A model generated the notes under the pieces. It saw nothing but the letters and a program-made list of their open reading frames with translations. It ran no database searches and was not told the origin of the DNA. From Manduca sexta (taxonomy: Eukaryota > Arthropoda > Insecta > Lepidoptera > Sphingidae), in the NCBI RefSeq assembly GCF_014839805.1, contig NC_051118.1, forward strand, positions 6,440,391 to 6,504,390: DNA of 64,000 bases, in the 5' to 3' direction. This document shows positions 10,831 through 22,655 of the stretch, one piece after another (positions within the stretch are counted from its first letter, which is position 1; every line of letters begins with the position of its first letter). The translations under genes and the position numbers were made by a program.

Positions 10831-13519
10831 GAATCAAATCAAGCCTTCCCCAGTAAATGAGCTATGCAATACAAAAAGAATTTTTCAATTCAAACCAGTA
10901 AATACAGAGATTAGCGCGTTCAAAAAAACTCTTCAGCTTTATATAGTATATTAAAATCACCAAGTTTCGTTCACAGCCTTGGTGTGATTCATTAAAGTGT
11001 ATCCAGGGCGTTTTATTAAGACCTCGTTATTGGGCAACGCGTTTGCATAGGCCGCGACCCGGCCCAACTAAAAAGAGTCCATTATGCATTACAATAATGA
11101 TTCACTTTCGATTTTGTCATGTTTTAGAATTAAAATAAACCAAGTAACTGATTTAGGTTTGGATGTGCTTTTTGTTTTTGAAAATGTCTTCGGGCCGCAT
11201 CTGCAAGTATTGTCATAGAAAATAGACAAACCCCTAAATATACATAATTAGAATTCTATGAAAGATATAATTTTAAAAAGAATAATTTTTAGATACTTCA
11301 TGTAATTCTAGAAAAGCTTACTAAAAAATTAATTTCAATAATAATATTATTGTAGTGAATATAAAATAACAATAAAATGAATCTATAAGAAAAACTGTTA
11401 GAACAAGCTACTATTTACGTAAACAGGTAAAAAGTTTAACAAAATACACCAAATTAAACATTTACATAATAAAATATTTAATTTTCCAAAATCATCATAA
11501 AAGATTGTCATCTCAATTCCTTCATATAACAAACTAAAGTTTTTCCAACACCTACGTCAATGTTTTCTTTTATTTTATAAGTCCGCCAACGGTTTTCATA
11601 TTATTACATTATATTAGATTATAGCTTAATATAGTGTTAAACTTAATGTGAAAAACCATCCAACATTCGTTTATTATGCGAACTGATGAAAACTCAAAGT
11701 TCCATCAATCTATCTCACCCCACCACGCGTCTAGTCTCGTCTTTATTCTTTCACCTTTGCTCTACTTACGCGTCTTATATACCGCTGTATGAGTTTGGAT
11801 TAAATTTGGCTCACATACCAACTCCTGCTATCGTTCGGCGTTCCGAACATTCACTGTGAGCAACTGAATTGAACTGCAATCCATTCAAACTGACTTTAGT
11901 ATGGTCAATATTGACAGCGTCTCAGTATTTTCAATATTGTGGTTGTGTACGGAGAGGCGCTCATGATATAAGAACTCGAGTCTAAGTGTAAACCTGGATA
12001 TGAATAAAAAAGATTTATCAAATAAGTAAAATTATTTGTTGCTCAAGTGAATAAATAGGTTATAACGGTGAAGTTCTGGTTGTCATTTTACTTTAGATTT
12101 TGAACAAATAGTTTATACAGACGTTCGTGTCTTTAGAATATACGTCAATGACTCCCGCCGTTCTGGAAAAGGGCACAGTCGAACTTATTTGCCGACATAG
12201 GATCTTCACGTGTGCAGAACCGCAATCTTGTAATTCTTTATAATGAAATGAAATTCGCTTGTTCCTCACGTAAGCAATAAAATCGCTATGATAGAAATAG
12301 ATACATATAAAAACTCTAATCATGAAAGTAATACAAATCTAATTCGTGTTACGGTAGGCAACGGCTTAGCATTTTCCCAGAAATTGCCGATATCCATCAA
12401 CGTTAACTTACCACCGGGTTGGCCAGGTTGGTTGTTCTAGCGCTGGCCGTTAATGTGTCTTCTGAGGCAATAAAAAACAAATAGACGAACACTCAATCGT
12501 ATTCACCCCACCTCTCACCTCTGTTCTTTCACCTTTGCTCCACTTGCGTGGCCAGCCGTGCATGCACGCGTCATCGCGCCGGCGCGGGGTGGGCTCACAA
12601 ATTGCACCTACAGCTTCCTTTTTCAATTCTAATGCGTATCGAGCGTGAACTTGGAATTGGTATAACGGATTTATAAAATCGTTGTTCATTTGTTTGAAGT
12701 TTGAAAATGGAATACGGATTCTTTTTTTAAATTTGGAAAGGATATTTTTTTTTATTTAAGGTGGTCGTAATTTCGCGTCCATTACCGTTCGTAGCTCCAC
12801 TTTAACCGGTTTTTAGTCACTTTTCCCAATTGTTTTTTTTTTAATAAACCCCTAACCTCTTCCGACGCAGAGATCGACAAAAAATATTCATAATGCCTAC
12901 ATTATCCAAAGTTTAGGTTCATTCCGCACACATCTAAAATAATGGGAATAATGAGTTTCTATCGTTTGTGACCCAGAGACTAAAAAAACTCTTCCATTCG
13001 TTGTTGACAGATTTGACATTTCATAGCTTATGCCTAAATATCGATGCGCACGGCCAGCAATGACAATACGAGTTATGGTCTGCCAGGGTATAATTTTATT
13101 GACATTAGCCCTCCCCTGTCTACCATGGCCTTTACCCTCCAAGTAAAGAGCGCATAAAGGCCATGATCCACATACATGTAGGTGACACGGACGTCAGATG
13201 ATCTCGCGTGGGACTCTCACACCATTGTCTTGTTAACTTTCACGAATATTTTAATTTTTGTGTGTCGCCAGATTAATTCGCTTAATTACATTACACGAAC
13301 AGTTAAGGCGGTGTTTAGGAAATTTTATTCAGAATAAAATGTGGGAATTATATTTGATATAAAAGTAGTTTTGCATTCCGTTTGTAAGGTAATTAATTTA
13401 GAGCAGTGATGCGTTAATAGAAATTGGCTTGACTCTGTCGCGTAATGAAAATTTGTGAATTCCTGTGGTGTTAGTTGAAACTGTACCAACGCCTTCGGAG
13501 ATATGCATATGGTCATCAA
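10831..13519. other. Long AT-rich intronic stretch
   Basis: No gene recognised. Two places stand out. A 17-bp identical string TTCTTTCACCTTTGCTC occurs at 11746-11762 and 12524-12540, each followed by a 'ct/cacttrcg' block. An inverted repeat with 10-bp arms CATGGCCTTT (13124-13133) and AAAGGCCATG (13156-13165) is also present. The segment at 12530-12600 is CpG-rich. Confidence 0.45.
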
Positions 13520-13524
13520 GCGGA

Positions 13525-13692
13525 AACCTTGCTCATGGCTCCGTCCGAAGGCACTATATATTTCCCCAGGAAGTAGTCTATGTCATTCCTAATATCTCAA
13601 ACTATATCATTACCAATTTTTATTGAAATCGGTTCAGAAGTTCTGCCGTGGAGGCGTAACAGAGTTATTTTCCTTATAATATAAGTATGGAT
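13525..13692 (-). mobile_element. Helitron-like fragment
   Basis: Has the series 'atggctccgtccga', 'aagtagtctatgtcattcc', 'aaatcggttcagaagttc', 'ggcgtaacagag' and 'tataatataagtatgga'. This is the common lepidopteran non-autonomous element seen also at 21150 and 26630. The hallmark end is eroded. Confidence 0.5.
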
Positions 13693-13719
13693 GAATATAC
13701 CAACCATATAAGGTCCCAC

Positions 13720-13898
13720 CGAACAGTTAAGGGGAACAAAAGCATGTGATTTTAAATGAAATAATATATAATTTATTTGAACCTGTAAATTGTTACATTC
13801 TTTAGATTCTATCAACATTAACTCTACCAGTTCGGAAAGCAGTTATCACTAGAGAAGAACGGGCTAGAAACTCTGTTGCTTTTCAAAATCAATTTAAA
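13720..13898 (-). mobile_element. Repeat family E, reverse copy
   Basis: Complement copy with 'tttatttgaacctgtaaatt', 'aacattaactctaccagttc' and 'ggaaagcagttatcactaga'. Confidence 0.6.
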
Positions 13899-14204
13899 AT
13901 AGTTTTTAAAGCAGTATTCCAAATTGAATTACATTGACCAGTCGCTTTAATTCTAAAGTCGAACTTTACAAATCTCGCATTTAATATCATTTTATTAAAT
14001 AAAGCTACTCCAGTGCACTCGTATTTAACATCGTCGCAAATCGCATTCTATTTGTTGTTTTATAAAGATGTTGTCAAACGCCTAGATTGTCATAACATGA
14101 TTGTAATGTAAACATTAGCAGATGTTATTGTATATCAAAACCGCTTGTAGAAATAGATTAGGTGATAGATTTCTCGCGTGTATAATTTTTATTTTTATAA
14201 GTCC

Positions 14205-14430
14205 CGGCTCGGTGGTCCCTCTGCATCTGATGGTAAGTGGAATGGGGTCCAATGGAATGTTGGACCATTTGCAGTCGACACAATTATGCCGGCCTGTTGG
14301 AACTACATACACAGGCTGATCCCGGAACGCGATACACTTACTTGGGCTACTATGGCGGGTTTTAACACCTTGTATACGGTGGTTGCAATCCGTGCTGATA
14401 TATAATATAACCTACCAGCAGCAATAAATA
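14205..14430 (+). mobile_element. Repeat family D, good copy
   Basis: Contains 'gatggtaagtggaatggggt', 'tatgccggcctgttggaact', 'acaggctgatcccggaacgc', 'ggcgggttttaacaccttgt', and ends 'acctaccagcagcaata'. It is used as the reference for family D. Confidence 0.65.
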
Positions 14431-14479
14431 TTTGTTCCATTTTATGGTTGGTTAAGCGAATTTAGCCTTAATGACTTTC

Positions 14480-14612
14480 GAAATAAAACTAGTTTTCGGA
14501 CTTTATTGCGGTTTTTTATATTTTAATTTTCTTTCGATTTCGAAGAGCTGCCTTCAGTCACGGGACGGACTGAGGTGTAGGTCTTCCGAAAAGTCAACGT
14601 TATAATATCTAT
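14480..14612 (-). mobile_element. Repeat family G, reverse copy
   Basis: Complement of the blocks at 59795 and 60060. Shared text: 'gacggactgaggtgtagg', 'cttccgaaaagtcaacgtt' and 'gaagagctgccttcagtc'. Probably a small non-autonomous element. Confidence 0.55.
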
Positions 14613-14641
14613 CCGATTTAAATTGGAACTCAAAAGTCCGA

Positions 14642-14742
14642 ATGCCAGAGCTCAAGATGGTGTGGCAGATGTTCATGGGTGACGGTGATTACTTACCATC
14701 AGGTGAACTGCTCGTTTGCCTATACCATAAAAAAACTGGAAT
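14642..14742 (+). mobile_element. LINE 3'-terminal fragment
   Basis: The string 'gggtgacggtgattacttac', followed by 'catcaggtgaactgctcgtt' and 'ccataaaaaaac', is the typical 3' end of a common lepidopteran non-LTR element ending in A-rich sequence. The overlapping 86-codon frame is a by-product. Confidence 0.6.
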
Positions 14743-15946
14743 TCGACGTCCATATAATTTTGGTCGCGGAAAAAGCAATGGTATAGCATTTTCAACCTTA
14801 TGTTTCAAAACATCTTTTGATATTTCGAACAAGGAGTTTGTTGAGCGATTAGCCTCTTTTAATAGACACTATCGTTCTCTTTTTGAATCAACAACTATTT
14901 AAAATTAGAACTCCGCCTACTAATTATATAACAATTTCAAACGAACACCATTCGTAATAATCAATTCAAGAATTGAAGTGTGTAAAGAAAATGCAACATT
15001 AAACACTGAACAAAAAACACAAAAATAACCATCCATCACTCGATCATTTAAAAACCGACTCAATATCTACTAACTCATAGTTTAATTTCAAATGTACGTT
15101 TTGTTATGAATATTCTAGTAATTGAAATTCATATTGCACGATACCAACAACTGAATTGGAGCTTTATGCCTTTGATTGAAGAGTTATTTTTGTTTAACGA
15201 ATTGCCGTGTTCAACAGGGCAATAGTTAATGAAATTAGTCGCCAGAAAATTGATAGTGTTAAACGCTTTGTAAACTACGTACAATGTTGGTGTTAATTAC
15301 ATGTACATTATTATTTATGCGTGTTTGTGGATTTATGGTTTTATTTTTTTATATACAGCGTGGGAAATTAGCGATTAGGACTAGAATATTAAAGATTAAA
15401 ATTGTAGAGCATGATATAGGTGGATTTTCTTATTAAGACATTGATACAGCGTAAGATCAATCAGCATAAATAATATGTCCCTATTCTTTCAAAATTGTTT
15501 GTGGGAAATCTAGTTCAAAAATTTTACAAAATTTTCACCGCTTCAGTTTTTTTTTCATTATTTCCTTCTTAGCATATCGAATTATCGCTATAGCTATACT
15601 CTTATATGCAAACAATTCGACAACACAAATATTTGCTCTGCAAATTCTGAATTCATTCGGTACTTCTCTGCCGAACCATTCTTAAATAAAGGGATGAACT
15701 TTCCCTGCCACCAAACTTGACTTCTGATTGAATGTCGATAGCATAACTAAATCAAAACTAGTCCATGGACTAGATTTAAAAATACATAGCAGTGGCGAAA
15801 AGTGGAGTTTTCCGAAGGGAACCCGACACAACATATAAGTATTAATATGCATAAATGCAGCCTGTAAATCGCTCTAATGCTAATTAGATTTTACATAAAT
15901 TACTAAAAGGAAGCCGACAGAAATCGGGTTATATAAACCCTTTGCT
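14743..15946. other. AT-rich, nothing recognised
   Basis: No exon, repeat family or motif cluster is recognised. Confidence 0.4.
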
Positions 15947-15957
15947 ACTAATTTATA

Positions 15958-16201
15958 CACAACATCACACATTTATCCTCGAAGGGATATGCAGAAAGGC
16001 AACCAAGGCACTTTGCACCAAGTGTGTTCCGTCCCATGATGTGATAGGCGGCGAGCCTATCGCCATATCGGGCACATTTCAGACTCTGGGCTGATACTGA
16101 GCAGACAAACCCAAATATCACTTTGCCCGATCCGGGATTCGAACCCAAGACCTCAGAGCGTTGTCATACCGCGCATGCAGTACAACTGCGCCACCGAGGC
16201 A
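15958..16201 (-). mobile_element. SINE family A copy with target duplication
   Basis: Flanked by ACTAATTTATA at 15947-15957 and 16202-16212. The right-hand copy is also the first bases of the 134-bp tandem array, so the SINE sits exactly at the array edge. B box in the complement of 16128-16145. Confidence 0.85.
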
Positions 16202-16848
16202 ACTAATTTATAGTATACTTAAACGTACTGGAGTGTAACACCACGCAACTTTCAGACAGGCAAAGACCCACCATTTTCTCGCTTTAGTATCTATGGCGTT
16301 AACAAATTAGCAATCTTCATCGAGACAAGCAACTAATTTATAGTATACCTACACGTACTGAAGTGTACACCACACAATTCTCAGGTAGGCAAAGGCCACT
16401 TCCACCCTCTTCTCCGCTTAGTATCTATGGCGTTAACAAATTAGCAATCTTCATCGAGCCAAGCAACTAATTTATAGTATACCTACACGTACTGAAGTGT
16501 GCACCACACAATTCTCAGGTAGGCAAAGGCCACTTCCACCCTCTTCTCCCCTTAGTATCTATGGCGTTAACAAATTAGCAATCTTCATCGAGCCAAGCAA
16601 CTAATTTATAGTATACCTACACGTACTGAAGTGTGCACCACACAATTCTCAGGTAGGCAAAGGCCACTTCCACCCTCTTCTCCCCTTAGTATCTATGGCG
16701 TTAACAAATTAGCAATCTTCATCGAGCCAAGCAACTAATTTATAGTATGCCTAAACGTACTGGAGTGTGCACCACACAATTCTCAGATAAGCAAAGACGA
16801 CTTCCACCCTCTTCTCCCCTTAGTATCTATGGCGTTAACAAATTAGCA
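16201..16848 (+). repeat. Tandem array, 134-bp unit, about 4.9 copies
   Basis: Units start at 16201, 16331, 16465, 16599 and 16733 with 'aactaatttatagtat'; periods are 130, 134, 134 and 134 bp, and the last copy is cut at 16848. The middle three are nearly identical, the outer two more diverged, the pattern expected from unequal exchange. There is no open frame across units. Confidence 0.95.
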
Positions 16849-17153
16849 ATAAAAAAAACGTTGTTTATTACAACATATCAATCACCCGAAGAAGCAAAAA
16901 AGGTTCCGAGATTTGTCACGCACCGTCAGTTTCGCCTCATGCTCGCAATTATAACAATAAAATGAGCATTTTTATACTTAACTAGTGCAATATGCATGAG
17001 AGGCGCTTTCCCATGACGGACTCATAACTGTTCAGAGATCGAGGTTTTTTTAATTAAAGGTGAGTGTACTCTGACCTGCGGAATTGGCAATTTTTCTATT
17101 TAATAACTTGCCTCTATCCGCTCGATACAAGACACCGTTTGCGCAGGCGCACT

Positions 17154-17440
17154 CGCTCGAAAATATTTTCGAGAAATAAATAATTCCGTGCACTTTTCCC
17201 TGAAACATGTCAGCAGAAATTGAGCTTATAATTTTGCCTGCGTGTTAAAAGCTGCTTTCGCTCGAAAATTCTTACGAAAAATATATAATTCCGTGCACTT
17301 TTCTCTGAAACATGTCAGTAGAAATTGAGCTTATAATTTTGCCTGCGTGTCAAAAGCCGCTTTCGCTCGAAAATTCTTACGAAAAATAGATAATTCCGTG
17401 CACTTTTCCCTGAAACATATCAATAAAAATTGAGATTTTA
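17154..17440 (+). repeat. Tandem array, 105-bp unit, about 2.7 copies
   Basis: Units begin 'cgctcgaaaat' at 17154, 17259 and 17364 and share 'taattccgtgcacttttc' and 'ctgaaacat'. It lies 300 bp after the 134-bp array but is unrelated to it. Confidence 0.92.
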
Positions 17441-17585
17441 ATCTAATATGTTTGCTTGCATGTCAAATTTTATTTTAACTTAATTGTTTAATGTGTTTAA
17501 TTTTAAATCATCTTCATAAGCTTTTACATTTAATATAACATGTTATAACTAGATCGTGCATTATTTTATAAATATAAATCTTTTC

Positions 17586-17768
17586 AATTGTAGCCAGTGT
17601 AACTACTGGACATAATAAGACTTAACATCTCAGGATGGTGAGCGCAGTGGAATACCAAATAATACTTTGTAATTCAAGGTGTTGGGTGGTGTTTCTACTG
17701 TTTATGGGCGGTCGTATTGGTTACCGTCAGGCGAACGTCTCGTCTCGATAATCAAAGCAATAAAAAAT
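17586..17768 (+). mobile_element. Repeat family C, 5'-truncated
   Basis: Starts at 'tgtagccagtgtaactactg' and runs through 'gagcgcagtggaatacca' and 'actgtttatgggcggtcgta' to an A-rich end. The copy at 22012 extends further 5'. Confidence 0.65.
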
Positions 17769-18886
17769 ATATATAAAAAAGAATCAAGAATTAAAAAAAT
17801 ATATTGCCTATACTAAAAATACATACACGATAAAATAACTATCATGCTTGAATAATAATATCTAGCCATCTATAATTTCCGTGATGATCCTATACGCTAA
17901 GCATTTACCAGATGACCCGTACTTATTAAAACCATGTGGTATTATTAAGTAGTTTGTTGAATTACTTTCTTCCTGAAGGCAGGCTTTCATCGAGTAATTA
18001 GTCGACAATAGGATTGTCGCATTATGTGGGTGGCTTGTGAACTCGCTTCCGTGTTCCCCGACCCTTGTTCACACGAGGGTATGCTGAAGATCGTAGTATT
18101 AAATTGATTTTTAAACTGTTAAAGATAACTCTCGTTTAGGACCAAGAATTATGTGTAGCTAGCTTGAAAAAAATACGCATACAATACAGCACAGTTTATA
18201 GTTTATAATTTGTAGTCTACGCATTGGACGAATTGCGACAACTAAGATTAGTTTTTGGTCTACAACCAACAATATTATAAATTAGGTTCCGATTAGAAAT
18301 GTTGTTGTATTAGTAATTTGTATTGAACAATACCCATAAGTTTATTGCGTGCGGTTCGAAAAAAGTTTCTGTTATTTTAGAATGTATTTGAATTTAGAAT
18401 AAAAAAAATATCTATTTATTTTTTCAAATCGCATCATTCCAATCTTAAAAATTATAACGGACTTGCATAATCCTTTTTGAAACTATGTAGCAACGCTACG
18501 ATTTATTACATTCGAGTGATTACGAATGACCTGACAGTGACTTCCTTGTTCAATATAAGTTCACACGCGTCGCTTCTTAATGCAAGACTTGCGACAACTA
18601 CATTGCGAATGTAATTTGGAATGTATTTTTGTGTTTGTAAACATATTGCGACTTTAGGTTTTTGATTTAAAAAAACCGCTTGAGTTTTTGGGTTGGCGAT
18701 TGGCTTTATCGTCGTCTTACTTGCCACGAACCATTAAACGTGTTTAAAAATGAATTCAAATCATCAATGTTAGAGTTCCGCAAGTAAATCTTGGAAGCCG
18801 AAAAATTTTAAATAACAAATGCAATATGTTTTAATACATTCATGACTGTTGAAAGGGAATTCCTTGAAGGGAGCTATATTATAATA
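17769..18886. other. AT-rich, nothing recognised
   Basis: No exon accepted. The frame on the minus strand near 18506-18727 has no known domain. Confidence 0.4.
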
Positions 18887-19148
18887 CATACATACATACA
18901 TAACATCACGCATTTTATCCCCGAAGGGGTATGCAGAGGCGCAACTAGGGCACCCACTTTTCGCCAAGTATGTTCCGTCCCATGATGTGATAGGGGGCGA
19001 GCCTATCGCCATATCGGGCACAAATTCCAGACTCCGGGCTGATACTGAGCAGAAAAACCCAAATATCACTTTGCCCGACCCGGGATTCGAACCCAGGATC
19101 TCAGAGCGCTATTGTACCGGACGTGCAATACAACTACGCCACCGCCAC
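18887..19148 (-). mobile_element. SINE family A, full-length copy
   Basis: Target duplication ATATTATAATA at 18876-18886 and 19149-19159. The 3' tail is (TACA)n-like in the complement and the B box is intact in the complement of 19083-19093. Together with the copies at 2151 and 52680 it looks recent. Confidence 0.88.
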
Positions 19149-19417
19149 ATATTATAATATAGTACCATTATAGTATGTTTATAGCTATGCAGTCGCAAAA
19201 TATATCAAGCCCTCCTCCAAAGTATTCCTAAAAAGAAGTCATTCTGCATTTAAATTCCTAATTTCTTTTCTTCCAAATTTATCACGAAATTCCATGACGT
19301 TTTACAAATCAACAATTACCGAAAATGTATGTTACGGCCGGTGAGCCCGCACTCCTTCCGTGTTCCCCTAGCCGTTCCCACGACGTGCCATTTGTGGATC
19401 TATCTCGGTGCAGTGAC

Positions 19418-19645
19418 GTAGACAAATGTAGGGAAATGACGCTTTATGTTCTAGAATGTTCTAACTATAACATAGTGGACAAATGTAGCGCAATGACGTT
19501 TTATGTTATAGAATGTTCTAACGTTAGCATAGTGGACAAATGTAGCGCAATGACGCTTTATGTTCTAGAATGTTCTACGTACAATATAACGTACAAATGT
19601 AGGTGAAATTATGATTTATGTTCCAAAGTGTTCTGTCTAGAATGT
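19418..19645 (+). repeat. Tandem array, 57-bp unit, with heat-shock-element-like motif
   Basis: Units start at 19418, 19475 and 19532, with a decayed fourth from about 19591. Units 1 and 3 contain TTCtaGAAtgTTC (19449-19461, 19563-19575), an alternating inverted array that matches the HSF binding pattern. Unit 2 has one change (TTAtaGAAtgTTC, 19506-19518). Because 57 is divisible by three, a frame stays open and gives a 19-residue repeat (VDKCSAMTLYVLECS core); I regard that as incidental. Confidence 0.85.
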
Positions 19646-20820
19646 GATAGAGAAATATAGAGAAATGTTGATTTGCGTAAAATTTTTAAAAAAAGTAATG
19701 TGATGAGAATAGTTTATAATTATGATACTACTGTTTTGTATTTCAGCGCACGATAAAAGCTCTCACGGAATAATAAAGTTTTCTGAAATAAATGAAATAT
19801 AAATTAATCCAAAACGTAGTCTATCTAAGTTTTATCCTATCTAAAGCCCTTCAGCAATTTGTGCTTACACCTTTAACAAACATCTGCAAAAAAAACGATT
19901 CTTTAATGTTTTACAACAAATAAAGTAAATCTTACAGAAAATAAGTAAATTAATCATTATAAACCTAATCAGCCTTACTTATAAACTTGCTTTAGCGTTA
20001 AAAGGGTGTTTAAGAATTGCTTAAATAGCTGTCAAAAACATCACGGGTTCCTAGTTTAAACCTTATTAAAATGCAAGTTGGCGGGTTTTGACTTACAGCT
20101 GATCGAGTAAATTTGTGTTTTAACTAAGCATAGATTTGGGATTTTTGTATAAGACTGTATGTCATTAAAACATAAACATTTGAAACTCTACATTATTAAT
20201 AATAGTATAAAATCCACGCTTTTTCTTCATACAACTTCAAATAAAATATTTCTCATATTTATTCATTAATTTTTCCATTGAACCAACAGATGAACGTAGG
20301 ATTTCCGCCCGTCAAACCTCTAGCGAACCATAAATTAATATTAAAAACACAGCGTAATAACGCTTAATATTCGACGGTGGACAATTTCGCGAGCACCACA
20401 TCTTATCACGTACTTACAATAAAACAGCGCCTGCGCATAAAAACTCCATATTTGACAGACAGTGTTTCGTACTAAATGTGTTAGTATTTAAAAATGGAAT
20501 GTTTAATTAACGGCCGATTTCGATGATTCTAATCGCGATCGTCAGCGAACGACCAATCAGAATGAAATGTCAGATGATTTATTTTAATTGGTTTATTATT
20601 GGTATTGATGTTGAATAAATGAAAATGAAAAAGACAAAGTTCTCCAACAATACAGGACTATTAAACCTTCCCATAACAACTTGTAGAGTTCCCAAAAAGA
20701 TCAATAAAAACACGCCGAAACCAGCGTGCAGAACCCAATAAAAGCGGTACGAAAACGCACCCTGCTAACCGTACACTTATACGAGTGACTGGCTATGTGT
20801 TATACCTAGAAAAGTATTAT
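19646..20820. other. AT-rich, nothing recognised
   Basis: No exon or known repeat accepted between the 57-bp array and the CpG-rich patch that follows. Confidence 0.4.
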
Positions 20821-20824
20821 TTTT

Positions 20825-20935
20825 CGTAAGAGGCGAGCGGCGGCGCGGCGACCCGTGACGGCGCTTCCTGTCGGGTGCTATGACCCCGAAGAAATGCTCT
20901 GTAACACCGACTTTGCGTTCGAAACGCGCGTTTTT
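20825..20935. promoter_or_regulatory. CpG-rich island
   Basis: Dense CpG ('gcgagcggcggcgcggcgac' and 'gttcgaaacgcgcg') in AT-rich surroundings, without repeat similarity in this window. Candidate cis-regulatory element of the SoxF intron; inference from composition. Confidence 0.22.
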
Positions 20936-21149
20936 ATGTCTCAGCAGGAAATTGATTGTATTGGACTATTTAATGGCTTGTGATTTCGATTTGGGTGTCT
21001 GTATAATTAATTTTGTAGTTTAGTATCAAAATAACCAATGTTCTACAATGTAGAGTCGATATTTTTATGTATAACAATTATCAATTTCCATAATAATATC
21101 ACAAAATAGGATTTAAAAAATCTGTTCTAATGTTTTCTTTTATTAGATA

Positions 21150-21363
21150 ACTAGCTTTTGCTCGTGGCTTCGCCCGCGTGGAGGAATTTTCCGCGATAAA
21201 AGACCCGCTATATATTTGCCCGGGATAAAAAGTAGCCTATAACCTTCCCAGGGTTTTAAAGTATCTCCATACCGAATTTCATAAAAATCCGATCAGTAGA
21301 TATTGAGAACATCGATAACATACAGAGAGACAGAAATGGGACCTTGTTTTATAATAATATAGA
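21150..21363 (-). mobile_element. Helitron-like non-autonomous element
   Basis: Begins CTAGCTTTTGCTCGTGGCTT, the complement of a Helitron-type 3' hairpin plus CTAG end. It continues through 'aaaagtagcctataacc' and 'aaaatccgatcagtag', and ends 'ttataataatatagat'. Confidence 0.62.
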
Positions 21364-22011
21364 TGTCGCAATTGTAGTATTTCTTAAATAAAATACAAAA
21401 ACGAAATTCTAAATATTGAAAGCAATAAAATGAATATAACTAAAAATACAACAACATTATACTACTACCTCCAATTGCTCACTCAACCTCGACCATGCAT
21501 CATTAAAATGTCCCACACTATTATCGAAAGATTCTGTATACATTAAAATCAACTTCTAAATATGGTCCATGCAACATGCTTTCATACGGCATAAAGAAAG
21601 TGCGCTAGTGTCGTTCCCATACCACTGGAAAGCACGTTCGGTCGATTATATGATACGTCATAATCGATTTTTTGCGTCGATAATTACTGAACCGGCTTCC
21701 GTGTGTTTTTATCAATATGAAATAATTGTTTGCGATGACGGTTCTTTGAATCGATTATGTCTTAATGCTAATTGGGTTAATTGTTCGTTTTGAATAAAAT
21801 TGATGATATTTATTTCTTGGCAATTAATATAACCTAAATTATAGACAAAGGACGTTTAATTTTCGAACAATTAGGCGATAGACTCGCTCCTATCTTACAG
21901 ACAAAAATATTTAAACACTACCAAAGAACCGATACGGTCTGTTACGTCAAATACGGACAGAAAAATGATAAAGAAACATTTATATTTACTTTTGATAGAT
22001 CTCTCATATCT

Positions 22012-22263
22012 GAAAGTCCGCCTGGGTAGGTACAGCAGTGTGTAGTCACTATTGTGTTCTGGTTCGAAGGACATTGTAGCCAGTGTAACTACTGGACATA
22101 ATGAGACTTAACATCTCATGTCTCAGGATGGCGAGTGCAGTGGAATACCAAACAATACTTTGTAATTCAAGGTGTTGGATGGTGTTTCTACTGTTTATGG
22201 GCGGTTGTATCGCTTAACATCAGGCGAAAGGCAAGCTCGTCTCATAATTCAAACAAAAAAAAA
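22012..22263 (+). mobile_element. Repeat family C, long copy with poly-A
   Basis: From 'gtccgcctgggtaggtac' through 'tgttctggttcgaaggacat' and 'cagtggaataccaaacaata' to an A8 tail. The structure is that of a LINE 3' end. Confidence 0.68.
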
Positions 22264-22512
22264 CATTAATCACTAAACACACAGGGTAAAGGACAAAAAT
22301 ACCGTATCGAAACGGTTGTTATACGCGAGATGTATGGCTCATCACACAACATTTTTCACCTCTTTAACGCGTATACATGCTCATTAAAAAACTATAAATA
22401 AAATTATGCCCTTTTCACATCGAGAACTCGCGACGGTTGCGTTCCTTTTCACGCAGAATGTTTAATAAAAAATGTTTTTTGAAATATGAATTATTTGATT
22501 TGATTATTATAT

Positions 22513-22655
22513 TTGGTACGTGGGTTGCGGAACGTAGGTATGGGTTCGATCCAAGTCGGGCTAAGTTTACATTTTCGATTAAATTTGTGGATATATTATG
22601 TGTGGCCTGTGGATGCACCCGTTTTATCTCTGTATACCATTTATAGACAAAAGTA
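22513..22655 (+). mobile_element. Possible decayed SINE family A
   Basis: Keeps a B-box-like GGGTTCGATCC and a distal 'ggatgcacccgttttatctc' that parallels the family A 3' body. The middle is unrecognisable. Confidence 0.35.

Noticed and set aside
14642..14902. 86-codon frame
   Set aside because: Its first third is a LINE 3' end, the rest is AT-rich; no domain.
16201..16848. CRISPR-like array
   Set aside because: Units are contiguous with no unique spacers, and the context is eukaryotic nuclear DNA.
19325..19606. Cysteine-containing repeat protein of 93 codons
   Set aside because: The open frame follows from a 57-bp unit being divisible by three; upstream sequence shows no start or exon signals.
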